Positions 23,421 through 36,555 are shown, numbered from the stretch's first letter. The stretch is 64,000 bases of DNA from Pagrus major (GCF_040436345.1 NC_133220.1:11105664-11169663), one strand, 5' to 3'. Numbers and translations: made by a program. Notes: generated by a model not told the origin, from the letters alone.

Positions 23421-25060
23421 AAATCTTTTTCCAGGATATGACAAACTCTGAAATACTGTTAACATTACATATAAAAAAATACTTTTTTGTCATTAAGGTG
23501 ACAATGAACGCAAGAAATATGAGATTAAAAGAGAAAAAAAAACATTAAACATGTATTTAGATTTCATCTGAACTTTAACTGGGCCAAAGCTAATTCACAA
23601 AAAGACTTGAATGATGAATGGTTCATCTCAGGAGACAGAGGTCTGCCAAGGTTTGATCACAAACCACACAAACTAAACTTCCGCTACATTGCTGAACGCC
23701 ACATTCGCTGACCCCTTGAGTCATTGTTGTGAAGGTTTATCTAACTAATTTGGAGTAGTCTTGTGGAGCCAGTTTCTCCGCCGAGCCTGTTGTGTTTAGT
23801 TACATTGTGTATAGAGACTGGGGTCAGCTGTGTTTCCTCAGCGCAGTGAGACCAAACACAGCCATCAGTGAGTAATGAAACTGTCCTTGTTAAATCTGCC
23901 AGTTACCATTCTCATGTGGTTGTTTCTGTTGTAGATAGTGATTGAATTTCGTGTCGTTGGGTTTGGGCAATACAAAGAAAAATGTTTCTCTAACTGTTTT
24001 CACTTATGTTTGACGTCATGAAGTTCAGCAGATTTGGTTGCGTGTGTGATCAGATGAGTAATCGGCTGTATAATGTGTGTGGTCAACAGGAAGCATGTTC
24101 AAAACCCTCTTTTGGGAACTCTTTAGCTCGTGAATAGAAAATCACAAAGATATGTTATATATTCTGCAGATTGTGTGAAAACAATGGGCAGCTATTGTCA
24201 TCCAGATGTTGCAATCAAAGTGATAAACCCGAAGTTTCTCTCTGTTACATCACTAAAAGCTTTGGATGAGAAAGTCAGATTCCAGTCTTCGAGCCTTTGT
24301 TGACTGACTGGCCCTCCCTAATCTGCTCTTTGGTCTGACTCAGTTCGGTTCCATCTTGGACCTGATGTGGTCTTCGGGTCTCAGCGCCAGGCAGACTTTC
24401 ACACATCTGCCTTAAATCACAACCGACTGCCAGCAGAGGCCCCGTTTCTCAACTAAAGGTCATATTCTGTTGGAAACTGTTTTCCCACATAGTTGTCTGA
24501 TAACAGTAAAACGGAAAATTGCTTCGACTAGATACAACAGGACAGCAGTCAGGAAAAAATGGGAAATTATGTGTGTGAATTGCATGCTATTATCCTTCTT
24601 AAAATGTTTCCTTTGACTCATTGCCAAAAGACAAAATAAGACATTTCACTTCCCTACGACTCATGGACAAGCTGGGGCAAGTGTATGCAAAGGCTCAAAA
24701 CCTTAAATGTATCTTAAATTTGTTGCATGCGAGTTCCTGAACATCAATGTACATTTCTGCAAACCACTGGTATGTTAAAACCTTGCATGTCTTTAGGTTT
24801 GTTTCTTTAGGCTTAATTTTTTCTATTTTATGTTGTGACAATGCTGTGATCTAGTTATGTTTAGGTACAAAAACCACTTAGTTAGGGTTCGGAAAAGATC
24901 TTATTTTGTATTAAAATACCAATACCACCACATACCTGGCTGGAAATGTCCCAACTTCTCGTCAAAAATATCCAGTGGTAGGAACTTAGAAATGTTGAAA
25001 TGCAGAATTGAACTTGTAATGCCTTGTGTGTTACGGTGTTTATTGATTGTATCCATGGTA
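23421..25060. other. Intergenic, no gene seen
   Basis: AT-rich noncoding sequence. Nothing resembling an exon of a known family was found on either strand. Confidence 0.45.
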
Positions 25061-25067
25061 GTGGTAA

Positions 25068-25243
25068 CGGGAGGGAAGGCAACTCTGAAGAAAGATAGTT
25101 TATTGTTGAATCTCTTTCCCAGGTTGTCAAATACCGACACTTTGGGGCTGAATACTGATCTAAAGCATCTGTATTTGACGACCTGGGGATGAGACACAAT
25201 AATCAACTATCGTTCTCCAGAGTGGCCTTCCCTACCTTTAAAA
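25068..25243. mobile_element. Hairpin MITE (family M1 relative), copy C
   Basis: The block folds into one hairpin. The left arm 'gagggaaggcaactctgaag' pairs with the right arm that reads 'ctccagagtggccttcccta', and the inner parts carry the M1 core ('caggttgtcaaataccgaca' against 'tatttgacgacctggggat'). The outermost termini differ from copies A, B and D, so it is a subfamily or a rearranged copy. The overlapping open frames of about 100 codons on both strands are by-products of the palindrome. Confidence 0.6.
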
Positions 25244-25249
25244 ACGAGG

Positions 25250-28200
25250 CAATGTGCCTGTTTCCAACTAGTAGTCAGTTCTTCATTCATTGAAAAAATA
25301 AACACTGGGCAAAATCCAAACTTGCATAACTCCACGTTAGCTGAACCTCTTTAGTGAAGGGGATGTTTCTTCACTTTGTTTAAAAACTGCCAAAAATTCT
25401 TCTTAATGTCAAGGAGAGGATCGTACTCGCTGGATGTTTCCAAAAGGATGTTAACTGACATTAGTTGACCTCATCCTGATTTTATAAATTCCCCCGGTGA
25501 TGCAGTTCTCTCTTCCTCCGCTCAAGTTTCCCAGTATTTAATGGATAAAATGGCACTTTTACAGATTTTACTTTACAGATTTTACTTTTACTTCTGACAG
25601 ACAGTCCCTGCAGTTTACCTTTAACACAAATTCATTGTTGTGCCTTACTGTCTTTAGCCAATTGCCAGATTATCACCTGCTGCTGTTGCTGCTGGGCTGT
25701 GTGTGGGTGTGCTCGGATCTTTTTGTCAAACGGGCTGCAAATTGAATACACAGAGGACTGACGGCCTGATGCAAGATCTGTTTTCGAACATAACACCATT
25801 TTTCCAGCGGACCGATGGGAGCATCAATGAAAGAACAAAAATTGAACTATTTTTCACCTTTCTGTGCTGGAGCGAAGTCAAGATGCTTTTTCATTATTCA
25901 GGAACAGTTCTCACAGACCGTATTAAACCTTTCCTCTGTTTAGTAGTGAAGCAGAATACGTTACTTTCAATTGCCACTGTTAATCTTTACATTTTAATTT
26001 AAACCTACTTCTTCCTGTGTACCTACCTACTCTTTCTGACTTGTGAAGAAAATGGCCTCAGGAAGGGATATACTGTACAGATGCCATGGCAACAAAATTA
26101 TGCCCTAATTACCTTTGACTGAAAACACTATTCAAGATACTGTACTTAGAGATCTTTATACACTATAATTCCTGCGTCTTCCTGTCTGCCCCTGTTTTTC
26201 TATGGAATCCACCACAGCAGAGCTGCGTGCATGCTTAATTGATGGATTCTCATCCGTCAATTAAGATGTGAGTGGCTCAAGAGACGGGACGTACAGTGAA
26301 AAACTGCAGAGGCTCAAAATAATGCTTTCACAGTAACAAAAAACTAATTATAGTGGCTAGCAGCAGTATGGTGACAGTCTGACAATTAAATCACAGAGGA
26401 GAAAAAAATGTTTTTAACCACTTTAGGCATTTCTTCTTAGAACTTTTAATTTTAAATTATTCAATTCAGATGCTGCTATCAAGCTACCATCAGTGCACAT
26501 TGCTTTATATGACATGGGACCATTGTGCAAAGCTGTAACGTTGAATTTAGGATTGTGGAAAAAAAGACATATTTAGACGCAATATCATTCACAATATGGA
26601 AAGTTAGGGATGCAAATTCTGAGCCAGTTTTTCAATAGATAGTCAGCTGCATTAAAAACTGATAATTTGGTTAATCATTAATAATATGCAAAATATATTG
26701 GATTTTTTTGCATTAGAAAACTCTTTTTACCATTGACATGATCTATGTTCAATGCAAAATCAGAATAGGCTCTATTAGAAATCTGTATATAATATACATT
26801 TTTGTATTTCTTAAATTATAAATTACTTTTATTTTAATTTACTACAATTTTGTACAACTTTATTTTGAAATATTTCTTGAGAAAGTATTTGTATTTAGTA
26901 ACAAGACACTTTTTGACGTATTTGTGCCCATCTATGATTGTCAGTGAATAGATTTGAAAATAAAATCTATTTCTAAATAATTTCTTCACAATTTGAAAAT
27001 AAATGAATGGTATTTTTTCCACACAAACAACCTACTATATGTCATCAGTCACGTTTATTCACATAGATTAGATTGTGTTTAGCATTTGTGTGTTACAGAC
27101 TTTTTATTCTGATAAACAAATAAGTAGCCATATGTTGTGCAGTTTGGGTGAAATTTGAACAAATTACGTAATAGTTGATGTTTTTTTTGGTAGATTCAAA
27201 GTCACAGACGTAATAACTACCACTAAATTTCAGTTCATAAAATATTCTCCTTTGAACAAATGACTGTTCTTCTAAAATTAGTTTCAAAGTTTTCATATTT
27301 GTTGTAGCAACACATCACCAGGAGAGCTGCTATTTGTTACTGAGGACCAGACTTCACAGCATGGCAGTCTTGGAAAGAAGGAAAGAGGGGAAAGAAAACA
27401 AAGAAAGCTTGAAAAACATACTTTTTTCTATCAACATCAGTGTCGGCCATAATATTTAGATACTTCATATAGATCCCCACATTTACTCCAAGAACCTCTG
27501 AGTTTCAGGGCTTAAATTCAACACTAAACTATGCTTCAACCTGCGGAGCAGTTTTGCACCACTGACCACAGCAACGTAATGAGCAGCATGTCATTCAAAG
27601 CCCACTGGTGGCTTTCAGATAAAGTCACCTGCACCTCCCTTCCTCTTTGAATGAGAGCCAGCCCTGGTGGATCAGGTTACTTGAAGGGCTATGTGACTTT
27701 TACCATATGAATGAAGCCACTGCCATTTTTTTTTGTTTTTTTTTCAGAGAGTAGATTGTTCAAGGTCTGCAGACTGGATTGCGTCCCACCCCGGGCTGCC
27801 TGTCAGTCATCCCAGACGGGGCTCATTAAACTGACTCCATTAGAGCTAATGAGTTGTAGGTCAGCTGTTGTGGGTGGCCTCTCCATTCAGGACTAACAGA
27901 CCACATAACTGACTGGCTTGCTGATTCGGTTAATTCACACTGACAGGGGAAGAACAGTTTCATCTGCCTTCACTCTATAGCTGCAGATACAGGAGCCTCA
28001 AACTATCCTGCAACAGGACATTTTAATATAATTCAGGCCGTTAAATAACTGAATACTTTGTAGGTATTTAGCTGATACTTAAGCTGATACTGGCAATTAT
28101 TTTGCCCCTAGTCAGCTACCTCCATAAACTGAAATTATGATGCGCAGACACAGTAAAGAGTGGACATTTGGTGTCTGAGTTTTGATCTCCTCACTTTCTC

Positions 28201-28450
28201 CAAGCATTCACCAAGCTCAGTACAGCAAAGATTGAGCAGCACAGAAGGTAAACATCCTCCCCAAAACCTTATTAGAGGGAGCAGACAGCAGCTATTACGT
28301 GGAAGCAATTAAGTGGACTCAACTGGAGAAGACACAGAGGAGATTAATCCTTCTAAGCACCTTCTACAACATGTGGGCCAGGGATCTGCTATTGTGTAGA
28401 CATTCCCCATCAAACCACCTACAACTATAACTACTACAAATATACTTTCT
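25250..28450. other. Intergenic, no gene seen
   Basis: Mostly AT-rich, with a very AT-rich part at 26400-27300. A slightly GC-richer stretch at about 27760-27900 contains TAATGAG-type homeodomain-like cores and could be a conserved noncoding element, but I cannot test this. No coding exon was recognised. Confidence 0.45.
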
Positions 28451-28454
28451 ATTA

Positions 28455-28757
28455 AGTGTAGACCAATTTTCACCCTGGCCGATTATTAGTTGCCAATATT
28501 CAGTATTTTTCCGATTATCTGTGTTTTTTGTGTCCGATTTTTGATAGAATAAATGTATTTAAAATGCACTGCTTTGGCTCGATGCAGTTATCAAAATCAA
28601 TTTTTGCTGAGAGGAAGTAATAAGTAGGAGAAAATGGAAACACTGAAGTAAAGTACCTCAAAATTGTACTTAAATACAGTACTTGAGTAAGTTTTTCTCC
28701 TTGATTACTGATAATCTATATTGGCCCCTAAAAAGACCATATCGGCCGACCCCTACT
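28455..28757. repeat. Dispersed repeat ('atcggccgacccctac' type)
   Basis: Recognised from its ends: 'accctggccgattattagtt' on the left, and 'gataatctatattggcccct' with 'atatcggccgacccctacta' on the right. A piece of another element ('gaagtaaagtacctcaaaat', about 28629-28700) seems to be inserted in it. Relatives of the family lie at 47970-48260 and 60945-61270. Confidence 0.5.
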
Positions 28758-29034
28758 ATCTATGTACAGGAGATGGATAAGTATAAACTCAGCAATAGAC
28801 CATTTTCAAGGCAGAAACATAGATGTAACAATCATGGCCGCATTCCATTTAGTTTTCCAGGACTCTACTATTGTGAATGCTTGCTTAGTGGCTTATTTGG
28901 GCATTTAAATGCACCTGTGGTTAAGATGTCTGCCGTAAAAAAGGTCTATTCACCTGATACACAGCAGCAGGCTAAGACACATAAGCTATGCAGCAAACAA
29001 TAATCATAATATGAAGAATAATAGTTTAATATTA

Positions 29035-29240
29035 GGGATGTCCCGAGCCGATCTGCTGGATCGTGATCGGAGCCGATGTGGGTATTTTTTCACTGATCTA
29101 TTGGCGGATTGTTGCTGTGCTTATTACGTCCATGAATAAAATGTGGTTTTGTATTATCATCTCTATTTATCTGCTATAATTTCACCAATACCGATAAATA
29201 GCCACTAGTATACATTTCCAAATCTATATTGTGCATCCCT
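29035..29240. repeat. Dispersed repeat ('agggatgtcccgagccgatc' type)
   Basis: The block starts 'attagggatgtcccgagccg' and ends 'ttgtgcatccctagcctag', with short imperfect inverted ends (agggatg/catccct). This fits a hAT-like nonautonomous element seen in many fish. It has no coding capacity. Confidence 0.5.
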
Positions 29241-30289
29241 AGCCTAGACTATTAACTATTAAGTGTTTTGAGACACAATCACAAATAATGTGAGGATATA
29301 GGCTCCATAAGCTGTTGCAAGGCCTATATAATGAAAAACAGAAGCAGCGCTTGATGGCTATAAGGTGTCTTGCTGTGTTAGCAGCATGAAATAGTTCTTG
29401 CACTTTTAGTAGCAAATACAAAGTTTTATTTGCTGTAGGCTATTTCTCAAACATTGCCCTCAGTAAAAGGGGAGAGCACGACCCAAGAACAGCCTGAATT
29501 GTCCCAAGCAGCATTTTGGAAATGCTCCATAAGGATCTTGCTCATGCTAATTCAAAAAAAATGTCCTGCAGTGTTGTCATTGGCACATTGTGCTGCAAAC
29601 ATCCTGTTCAACATCACACAACATCCTGCTGACAGAGGGCTGTGCCGAGGAATAGCATCTCATTCTCTGCTGCACCATCACCATTATCTGACCAAGCAAC
29701 AGTTTTCTACTATGCAGTCATCAGGTGGTGGTGTGCTGCTGTAGCCCATCTGCTTCAAGGCTCAATGAGTAGTGCGATGTGAGATGCTCCAGCGCACCCT
29801 AATGTTGTACATCGCTGTTATGAGCATATTTGTAGCCCACCTAGTAGCTTAAATGACTATTACCATTCTCTTCTCACTGCTGACTACATGTATCTTAACC
29901 ACTGAGTGCCTGTGACAGCTGTGTGTCGAGAGCCAAAATCTGATCCTCACAATAACTAAGACATTTGTTTTCTATTAGCACTTTATCCAGCTATAAGCCA
30001 CATCACAGAGCAGAAGTTTGGAGTTGTCATATTGATGGATCTGTTCACATGCAAGCTCAGTTATGATTTCATCTACTGCACTTTTAGATCTTCACCTCCA
30101 GAAGAGATGACAAAGTGCTGCTGGTCTCATATGTCAACAATGATTAGTAAGAGATATGATAACGTGATACGGTTACAGTTGAAAAAGTCAACCGTGAGTC
30201 CTCATCCTGCTGTCAAAGTATTTCTAAATAAATATTGTTCATATAGCTGCCAACACATGCATGTACTGAATGCCTGGAGGCTTTTATTA

Positions 30290-30625
30290 GAGACAGTTTT
30301 GCGATTTTTCTCTCACAGCACAAGCACTTCAACCTGGCTCTCCCAAGTAAACTGTCAACGCTTCTCTGTCAGAAAGAAACGTTATGTCGACCCGGGCCCC
30401 GTGGAACTGCTCACAACAAGTTCTGTGGATTATCTTGAGTAACCAGGTCATGAATTTTGGAAAGAGACATCGCTGTTGTGGTTTTGAGATGTTTTTTTTT
30501 TTTTTACGCTTTGAGCGCCATCTATTTCCATTATATTGCAGAGATGTCCAACGTCTTTAATGCCGATATCTCCAAAACCTGGCAACTCACACCAAAACAA
30601 TATGGATAATGATTAAAGGTTCATT
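30290..30625 (+). repeat. Dispersed repeat family R2
   Basis: Characteristic segments are 'gtggattatcttgagtaacc', 'gcgccatctatttccattat' and 'aaaacctggcaactcacacc'. The same family makes the inverted-repeat element in tspan2 intron 7 (55262-55905). The 136-codon frame at 30032-30442 runs into this repeat and has no known domain, so I do not call it a gene. Confidence 0.55.
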
Positions 30626-30631
30626 TTATGG

Positions 30632-31400
30632 TCATTTTACATCACCAAAGTTAGAATGAAAGTCCCTTGATGCTACATAAGATAAGTGGAGTGTTGAAGA
30701 TGAGTTCAGGAGTCTCACAGTTTGAGAAAAGAAGCTGCTCTGTAGTCTGGTGGTACGGCAACGGATACTTCTGTATCTTTTGCCAGATGGCAGCAGGGTG
30801 AACAGACTGTGGTTGGGGTGGGTGTTTACTTTTAGTATCCTTTGGGCTCTGGGCAGACATCTCACTTCACCAATGTCACTGATGCTCTGAAGACGGGTAC
30901 CAACGATGTTTTGGGCGGTTTTAATCACCCACTGCAGAGCCTTTCTGTCCTGGGTCGTGCACGAACCATGCCAGTTTGTGATGTTTCCAGTCAAGATGCT
31001 TTCTATTGCTGAACATGATAGGTTCTCTGTGATGTTGACTCAGTTTTAGACTCAGAGGGACCTAAAACTGTTCACCTGCTCCACCTCAGCCCCACTGATG
31101 TAGACAGGGTTGTGGGTCTTTACCTCATTTTTTTATAAAAGCAACAACCAGCAACTTGGTTTTGCTGACGTTGAGCAGTAGATTGTTCTCTGTGCGCCAC
31201 TCTGCAAGATTTCCTCTCGATATAACCTCTCACCATTGTTTGTAATGCAGCCGATGATGTCGGTGTCGTCTGTCGCTGGAGCACACATCCATGGGGGTCT
31301 CTGGTGTTGAGCTCTAAAGTAGGGGTGGTGTGTCTACTAATCCGAACTGTCTGTGGTTTGTTTGTGAGGAATTCCAGTATCCAGTTGTTGTATTTTTCTG
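30632..31400 (-). mobile_element. LINE reverse-transcriptase fossil (3' part)
   Basis: Read on the minus strand, the sequence encodes a decayed C-terminal piece of a non-LTR retrotransposon polyprotein. In order, I see an RT fingers/palm-like part with 'TNKPQTVRIS' and 'DPHGCVL', a stretch reading 'TDIIGCITNNGERLYREEIL', a broken linker, and then the long open part 30632-30994. That part carries 'DRKALQWVIKTAQNIVGT', the cysteine/arginine-rich 'RCLPRAQRI' and 'LLPSGKRYRSIR', which are hallmarks of fish L2/Rex-type LINEs. The FADD catalytic block is missing because the segment between 'GCVL' and 'TDIIG' is deleted, and at least two frameshifts are present. It cannot be active. Confidence 0.8.
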
Positions 31401-32607
31401 GGTGAACTGTCCCTTTAAAGGACTACTAGTAGTGAACCACTAGAGTCAGTGGCACGAAGTAAACCTGAAACACACAGCTGGTATGTGTTTCTTCTTTTAC
31501 ACCAGCAGCAGTTTGGTACACACTGTGACTGAGAAGGATCAGAGAACATCGACAGAGCACAAAAGCAGGGTGGCTCGTTTGTTAAACAGGCAGTTGAAAG
31601 GTCACAGGTTTACATCCCCTTGACAGCCATGGACCACCGTAGTTGAGGTGCCCGTAAACGAGAACACTTCCTGTGCCAGCATGGATTCTTCACTGGAACA
31701 CAGTGGTGTCATTTAGATTTACAGCCCATTTGCTTCTGTTTATGTATATCTTACATTCCTTTCATTTTGCAAGCGTGCCATAACCTACTGACTGTTTCTA
31801 ACATCCTGTTCAAGTTCTTGCAAAGATATTCTGAATTTAAGAATAAATATATAATAAAATTGAGTTTTGTAAGACGAGATGTTTTCGGGGATTTTTTCTC
31901 GGCTTTTTAGACTTTGTTTCTGTGGGCGTCAGGTGATTGACACTAAGTAAGGTGTAGCAGAACACGTAGTCTGCTGATACTTAAGCACACTTGAGCGCGG
32001 CGACATAACGATGAAACAAAATGACAAAACAGAATTAAGGCTCTTGGTTTACTGTGATGGATTAACCGGCTCGGATGGTGTCTGTGTTTCATCGCCGCAC
32101 AAAAGAAAATGAATCATGGTGCGCTGAACGTAGGAAATCAAGCCTGATGGAATAATTTAACAGAGAGAGACGAAACAGACAATGAACATCCTGATTGAAG
32201 AATAATGTTACATGGTGTTGACACCTTTCTAATTACTCTGATGTGTGTAAAATACCAAATTCCTAAACGATCTGGTTTCTACTTGTTCTTAAATAATCTT
32301 TCATCTTTTTAATGTCTTGCGATAATTCTGTCTGTTAAGGTACAGGAGTGTTTGAGTCTCAACAAACTTGTCAAAACTCATATATTAAGGAATGCAGACA
32401 GAGTTTACAACGTTAATATAAAATGTTTCCACTATAATCTATCCTACATTATGCAGGTCTGCTTCTGTGTTTCAGTATGTTCAGTATGTGAGGATCTGGT
32501 TAGCGGGAATAGCATATTAACTTTCTCTTCCTTCAGTCTCACGAAGAATGTGTTTACACTGTGTTTATGAGCCGGTTGAAAAGCTTTCTCTGCTTGTCTC
32601 TCAACAG
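31401..32607. other. Probable ngf upstream or intron sequence, no gene seen
   Basis: Noncoding, with no recognisable repeat apart from AT-rich runs. It ends in a good polypyrimidine tract and acceptor ('gcttgtctctcaacag') that opens the putative noncoding exon at 32608. Confidence 0.4.
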
Positions 32608-32756
32608 GGCCACAGAGTGGAGGCAGAGGAGGGCAGAGGTGTGCTGGATGGAGGCCACAGCCGGGCCTGATGGCAGGAGCCCAGAACACATTGAGCTCTA
32701 ACAACGTCCTCTAGAAGCCACCGAGGGGCTACAGTTCACGTGGAGACACTGTCAAG
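32608..32756 (+). other. ngf: Putative 5' noncoding exon of ngf
   Basis: This GC-rich block of 149 nt sits between a strong acceptor ('tgcttgtctctcaacag') and a good donor (GTCAAG|gtatgg), in sequence otherwise AT-rich. It carries short upstream ATGs and stops in several frames, so it is not coding. Its 'gtgctggatggaggccacag' and nearby 'gagctctaacaacgtcct' loosely resemble the human NGF 5' leader ('GGCTGGATGGCATGCTGGAC', 'CAATAACAG'), as I remember it. It lies 3.8 kb upstream of the coding exon, a plausible intron length. Transcript evidence would settle it. Confidence 0.45.
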
Positions 32757-32835
32757 GTATGGATGGATGGACGCAGTAGCATATAGACCAATCAGTCAAA
32801 GCTAGTGTGGGGTCACGAACAGAAACAAGTTGTTA

Positions 32836-33160
32836 ATAGAGCTGCAACAATTAGTCGATTAATCTGTTAGTCGACTGAAAGAAAGTTAGTCGCCACCTAT
32901 TTTGATAATCGATTAATCATTTCAGTCGTTTTTCAAGCAAATATGTCAAACATCTGCGGGTTCCAGTTTCCTAAACCTAAGAATAGAGAAGAGTCTTTGG
33001 GTTTTGGACTGTTGGTTGGACAGAAGAAGTAATGTGAACACATCACTTTGAGCTCTGAGAAATTGCGATGAGCTTTTTAAAAAATTTTTGGCATTTATAG
33101 ACAACGATTAATCGATTAAATGTAAAATATTCTGCAGATTATTCGATACTGAACTGACTC
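32836..33160 (+). repeat. Dispersed repeat family R1, copy 3
   Basis: The block opens 'agctgcaacaattagtcgat', contains 'ttgataatcgattaatcatt' and closes 'acgattaatcgattaaatgt'. It is the same family as 335-606 in the opposite orientation. It lies just downstream of the putative ngf noncoding exon, in the intron. Confidence 0.65.
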
Positions 33161-33164
33161 ATTA

Positions 33165-36100
33165 GTTGAATGTTGAATGTTGATGTGAATACTCTCATTT
33201 TGCTTGATTTGTTTTAGTGAAGAAGAGACTTGCTCGGTTAAAATGCCACATTAAAAAAGTAGTAATTATTTAGCTTTAGGTTTCAAATAAGCAAATAAAC
33301 ACTGTAGAAATTCAAATTGAACTTATTGTTTATTCTTTAAAAAATACTTAGATTTTACAGTTGGAGTGAATTGTTACACATTATTTTTTAAAAGCTAGTT
33401 TTGTGTGAAATCTTTCATATCTCCAGGGTAGCAATTAACACGTGAAACAAAACAAAAACCATCTAATATTTTCATTATACGTACATATAATAATAGGGAT
33501 GGAGCAAACAACAGACTGGAAAAACAATTCTGCATCAGAGAAATCCTGTAGTGACACAACGACAGTGAAGATGCATGGAAAGTGCCTTATTCTTATTGTT
33601 GACTCTCATTATACATGTAATGAGAGCCAGGAAAAGCAAAAAGGAAACGTGGCCTAACATTCTGTCAAACAACATCAAACGTTTCAAATCAAATGCAAAT
33701 GATTGGCTAAAATGGTCCTATTCTATACTTCTTTGTTCAGCTTTTTTCAACTTTGATTTTTTATTGGGTGTTCACATCTGTTTCTGCGCTGTGGTCATCT
33801 CGGATCAACTCTGAACCGACTCCAGAACGACCTGGCACTTTCTCAGATTCAAATGCAATTTAAAGCTGAAAGGAATTTGGTAGCTTTGTTCTATATTTTT
33901 ATCTTCTCCTTAAGTTAAAAAATGCACTTTAAGCTGTTTGATGGATACAGGCCTCGACTCATACCCACAAAACAACTATACAGTCTGTCCCACTTGTTAA
34001 CAGACCCAGTGAGCCATTTTTTAGTAAGTCAGCAGTATAAGGTCGTGGTCGAACGTACACAAAGTCAACCGTGGCCCCTATTTCACTTCCATTCTATGCG
34101 ATTCACATCCGGTGGCGAAGCAAATCCGCATCTTGGCTTCGTGTCGAGTTCAACTTTGGTGAACTCTGACTGGCTTAATTGCAGCCAACCAATAGCAAAG
34201 ACGCAATTTTCGTTCGCCTGCATTTGTGTATGTGTGACCGCAGCTTAACACCAGAGTCCTGGACCTAAAGACTTTCCTAAAGATTTCACCAATCAATTAT
34301 GTTATTGAATACGCCTGCTGTTCTGCTATGACATATCAAAACCTCTGAAGAAGAAGGTGACTAAGGATCCTCATTGGGCCTCTATGATAATAACAGACAT
34401 ATATGTGTTTCATCAGTAGCGATGCATGTCCAGAAATTGAAGCATTAATTGATTTATAATTGTCAAAGAAACCAATGAGAAGATCCTTTCTCTCATCAAT
34501 GATTTTGTTCTCAAAGTTAAGAGCCTGTTGCTTCCTTTAGCAGAGAGATGTTGCCACTGGGGAGGCACTTTACTCATTTCAAGTTTTTTTTTTTCCCTTT
34601 TCATCACAACCAAAAGCTCTTTTTCCACTGTTTCCTGTTGTAAAGCAGCCTTCCTGAGTGTCCTGAAGCAATTCAAATGGGCACATAATGCAATTTTGTT
34701 TATGTCCAAATGTTGCACCATGCACAGGAACAGAGAGCAGAGAGGCGGCTGTGAGGAGGAGAGACGCTGCTTGGAATTGGAAAGACCTCATAATCAAGCA
34801 GGCTGTGTTTTTTCTTTTGATTTGTTGTGCCAACAGTTTTAATCCACGAGCATTCGCTGACCCCTGAGGCAAACATGGCATATAATAAAGCTACCTGATG
34901 GAGCCTGCTAGCAGAGCCACCACAGGTGTAAACACGCCTATGATTACTGTGTTAAATATAGTACACAGCCTGTCAATTTATGCAGGCTGGTAAAGACAGA
35001 TGTTGTGATGAAGAAATATCAAACTGATGGGATGTCACAACAGTGTCGTATTAGTTTCCTATGGATAATGTGACACCTGTGAACACAGAAAACATACAAG
35101 ATCTATTCATGAATATAATATTCTTCAAAGGGAATTCAGCTCTGTCAGTTTCTGGAGAGTTAAACATTATTTCCTGCCTACTGGGAGACAAATCACGGAT
35201 TTCCTTTTCATGTCTGCGAACACAATGTGAAGATTATATTGTGAGCTTAGCCGAGCTCAGCTCAGATCATTGTTGATATCAAAATGAAAGCCTCTCCAAA
35301 ATGTGGTGGTTTATTCAAGCTTCAACTCATCCATCCATAAAATCATGCTCCCATCCCCATTATCATTTAATTAAAACCACATATTAAAATCATCAGAATA
35401 CAAACTAAAATGAAATTTATATTAGTTACTTACAAGTTTTTGGCTGCACTGTCATATACCTCTGAAACAAAAAAAAAATACTATTTAGTGTGTTTACTGT
35501 CAAAATGATGTCTTTCACCCTCCATATTTCTTTAGAAGATCTAAGATAGCCGAACATACAACACTGAGTTCCCTGCTCTCTCGGTGGATGTTATTAGGTT
35601 GATCATTTCACTATTTTCCAATAAACTACAAATCAAACATTAAACCGCTTCCTGTTTACATGGTTTAATATAAAATCAGGGACTTTGTTGCCCTCTGTGG
35701 AGCCTCTCAGGCAGTGCCCCGAATCCTTTCCTCCCCCTTTCCCTGTGATTACTAGACTGATCTGTGGGTCGCATGTGGTCGGGACAACAAGTGAAAGCTG
35801 ACCAAGAAATTCCTCTAAATCTCCTGTCAAACATGTCAGACACAGTATTTAATTCGTGCTGTACTTCTAGAAACATTCACTGCTAAGCCAATGATCACTG
35901 AGGATCAACGTTACTTATAGCCAAGGTGTGTTTGAAGAGGAGCTGCTACACACACCTATCAGCTTAACGACATGTTGTACCTTGAAACTGGGGAGGAAAA
36001 ATTGGGAGTATCCACAGACAGGATTAAAGCTTCTGAAAGTTCACTGGAATGCAGCAAAATTGGAGGATTTAGAGCTTTAATCCAGTGTTCATAGACTTTT

Positions 36101-36544
36101 CATTTAAACTTCAGTGAATTTGTTACCCTTCATGTGGCCTTACTATTAGACGATGGTCATACCTGTCTGTTTTTTTTAGACTGCATCAGAAATATAACAA
36201 AGGTATCCATGTTTTTGTGGTAGAACTCCCCTGAAACACAATATTCCTCTAAAGGCCTAGGGGTCCCCTAAAGCTTCACGGGAGGTCACAAGGCCTTCTT
36301 GATATTAAGGAGTTTTAAAAACTAAAAACTACACTGTACAGCAGGTCTACATCTCAGCATTGTCTTTCATTATCGTGAAGAAAAGTAAATAAAATCGTTA
36401 TTTTCAACGTTTAGATTAATATCTAAGATGTAAACTTCATAACCCCTCTATAGTGAACATACCAGTAAAGGTCTTGTCAATAAGTAAGTGTACTGAAGTG
36501 TTCTGTATATCTGCAGTAACGCTTTCTGTGCTGGACATCCTCAG
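33165..36544. other. Probable ngf intron, no other gene seen
   Basis: AT-rich noncoding sequence between the putative noncoding exon and the coding exon. The short frames at 33442-33657, 33922-34248 and 34413-34881 show no family resemblance. The last bases (36530-36544, 'gctggacatcctcag') form the splice acceptor of the ngf coding exon. Confidence 0.5.
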
Positions 36545-36555
36545 GTTGTGTGCCC

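Noticed and set aside
24857..25206. Overlapping open frames of 101-111 codons on both strands
   Set aside because: They overlie the palindromic MITE copy C, which keeps frames open symmetrically. There is no family resemblance.
30032..30442. 136-codon open frame on the plus strand
   Set aside because: It runs into the R2 dispersed repeat, has no recognisable domain and lacks splice or start context. It is best explained as chance plus repeat.
32444..32704. 86-codon minus-strand frame rich in Pro/Cys
   Set aside because: It is the antisense shadow of the GC-rich putative ngf noncoding exon at 32608-32756.
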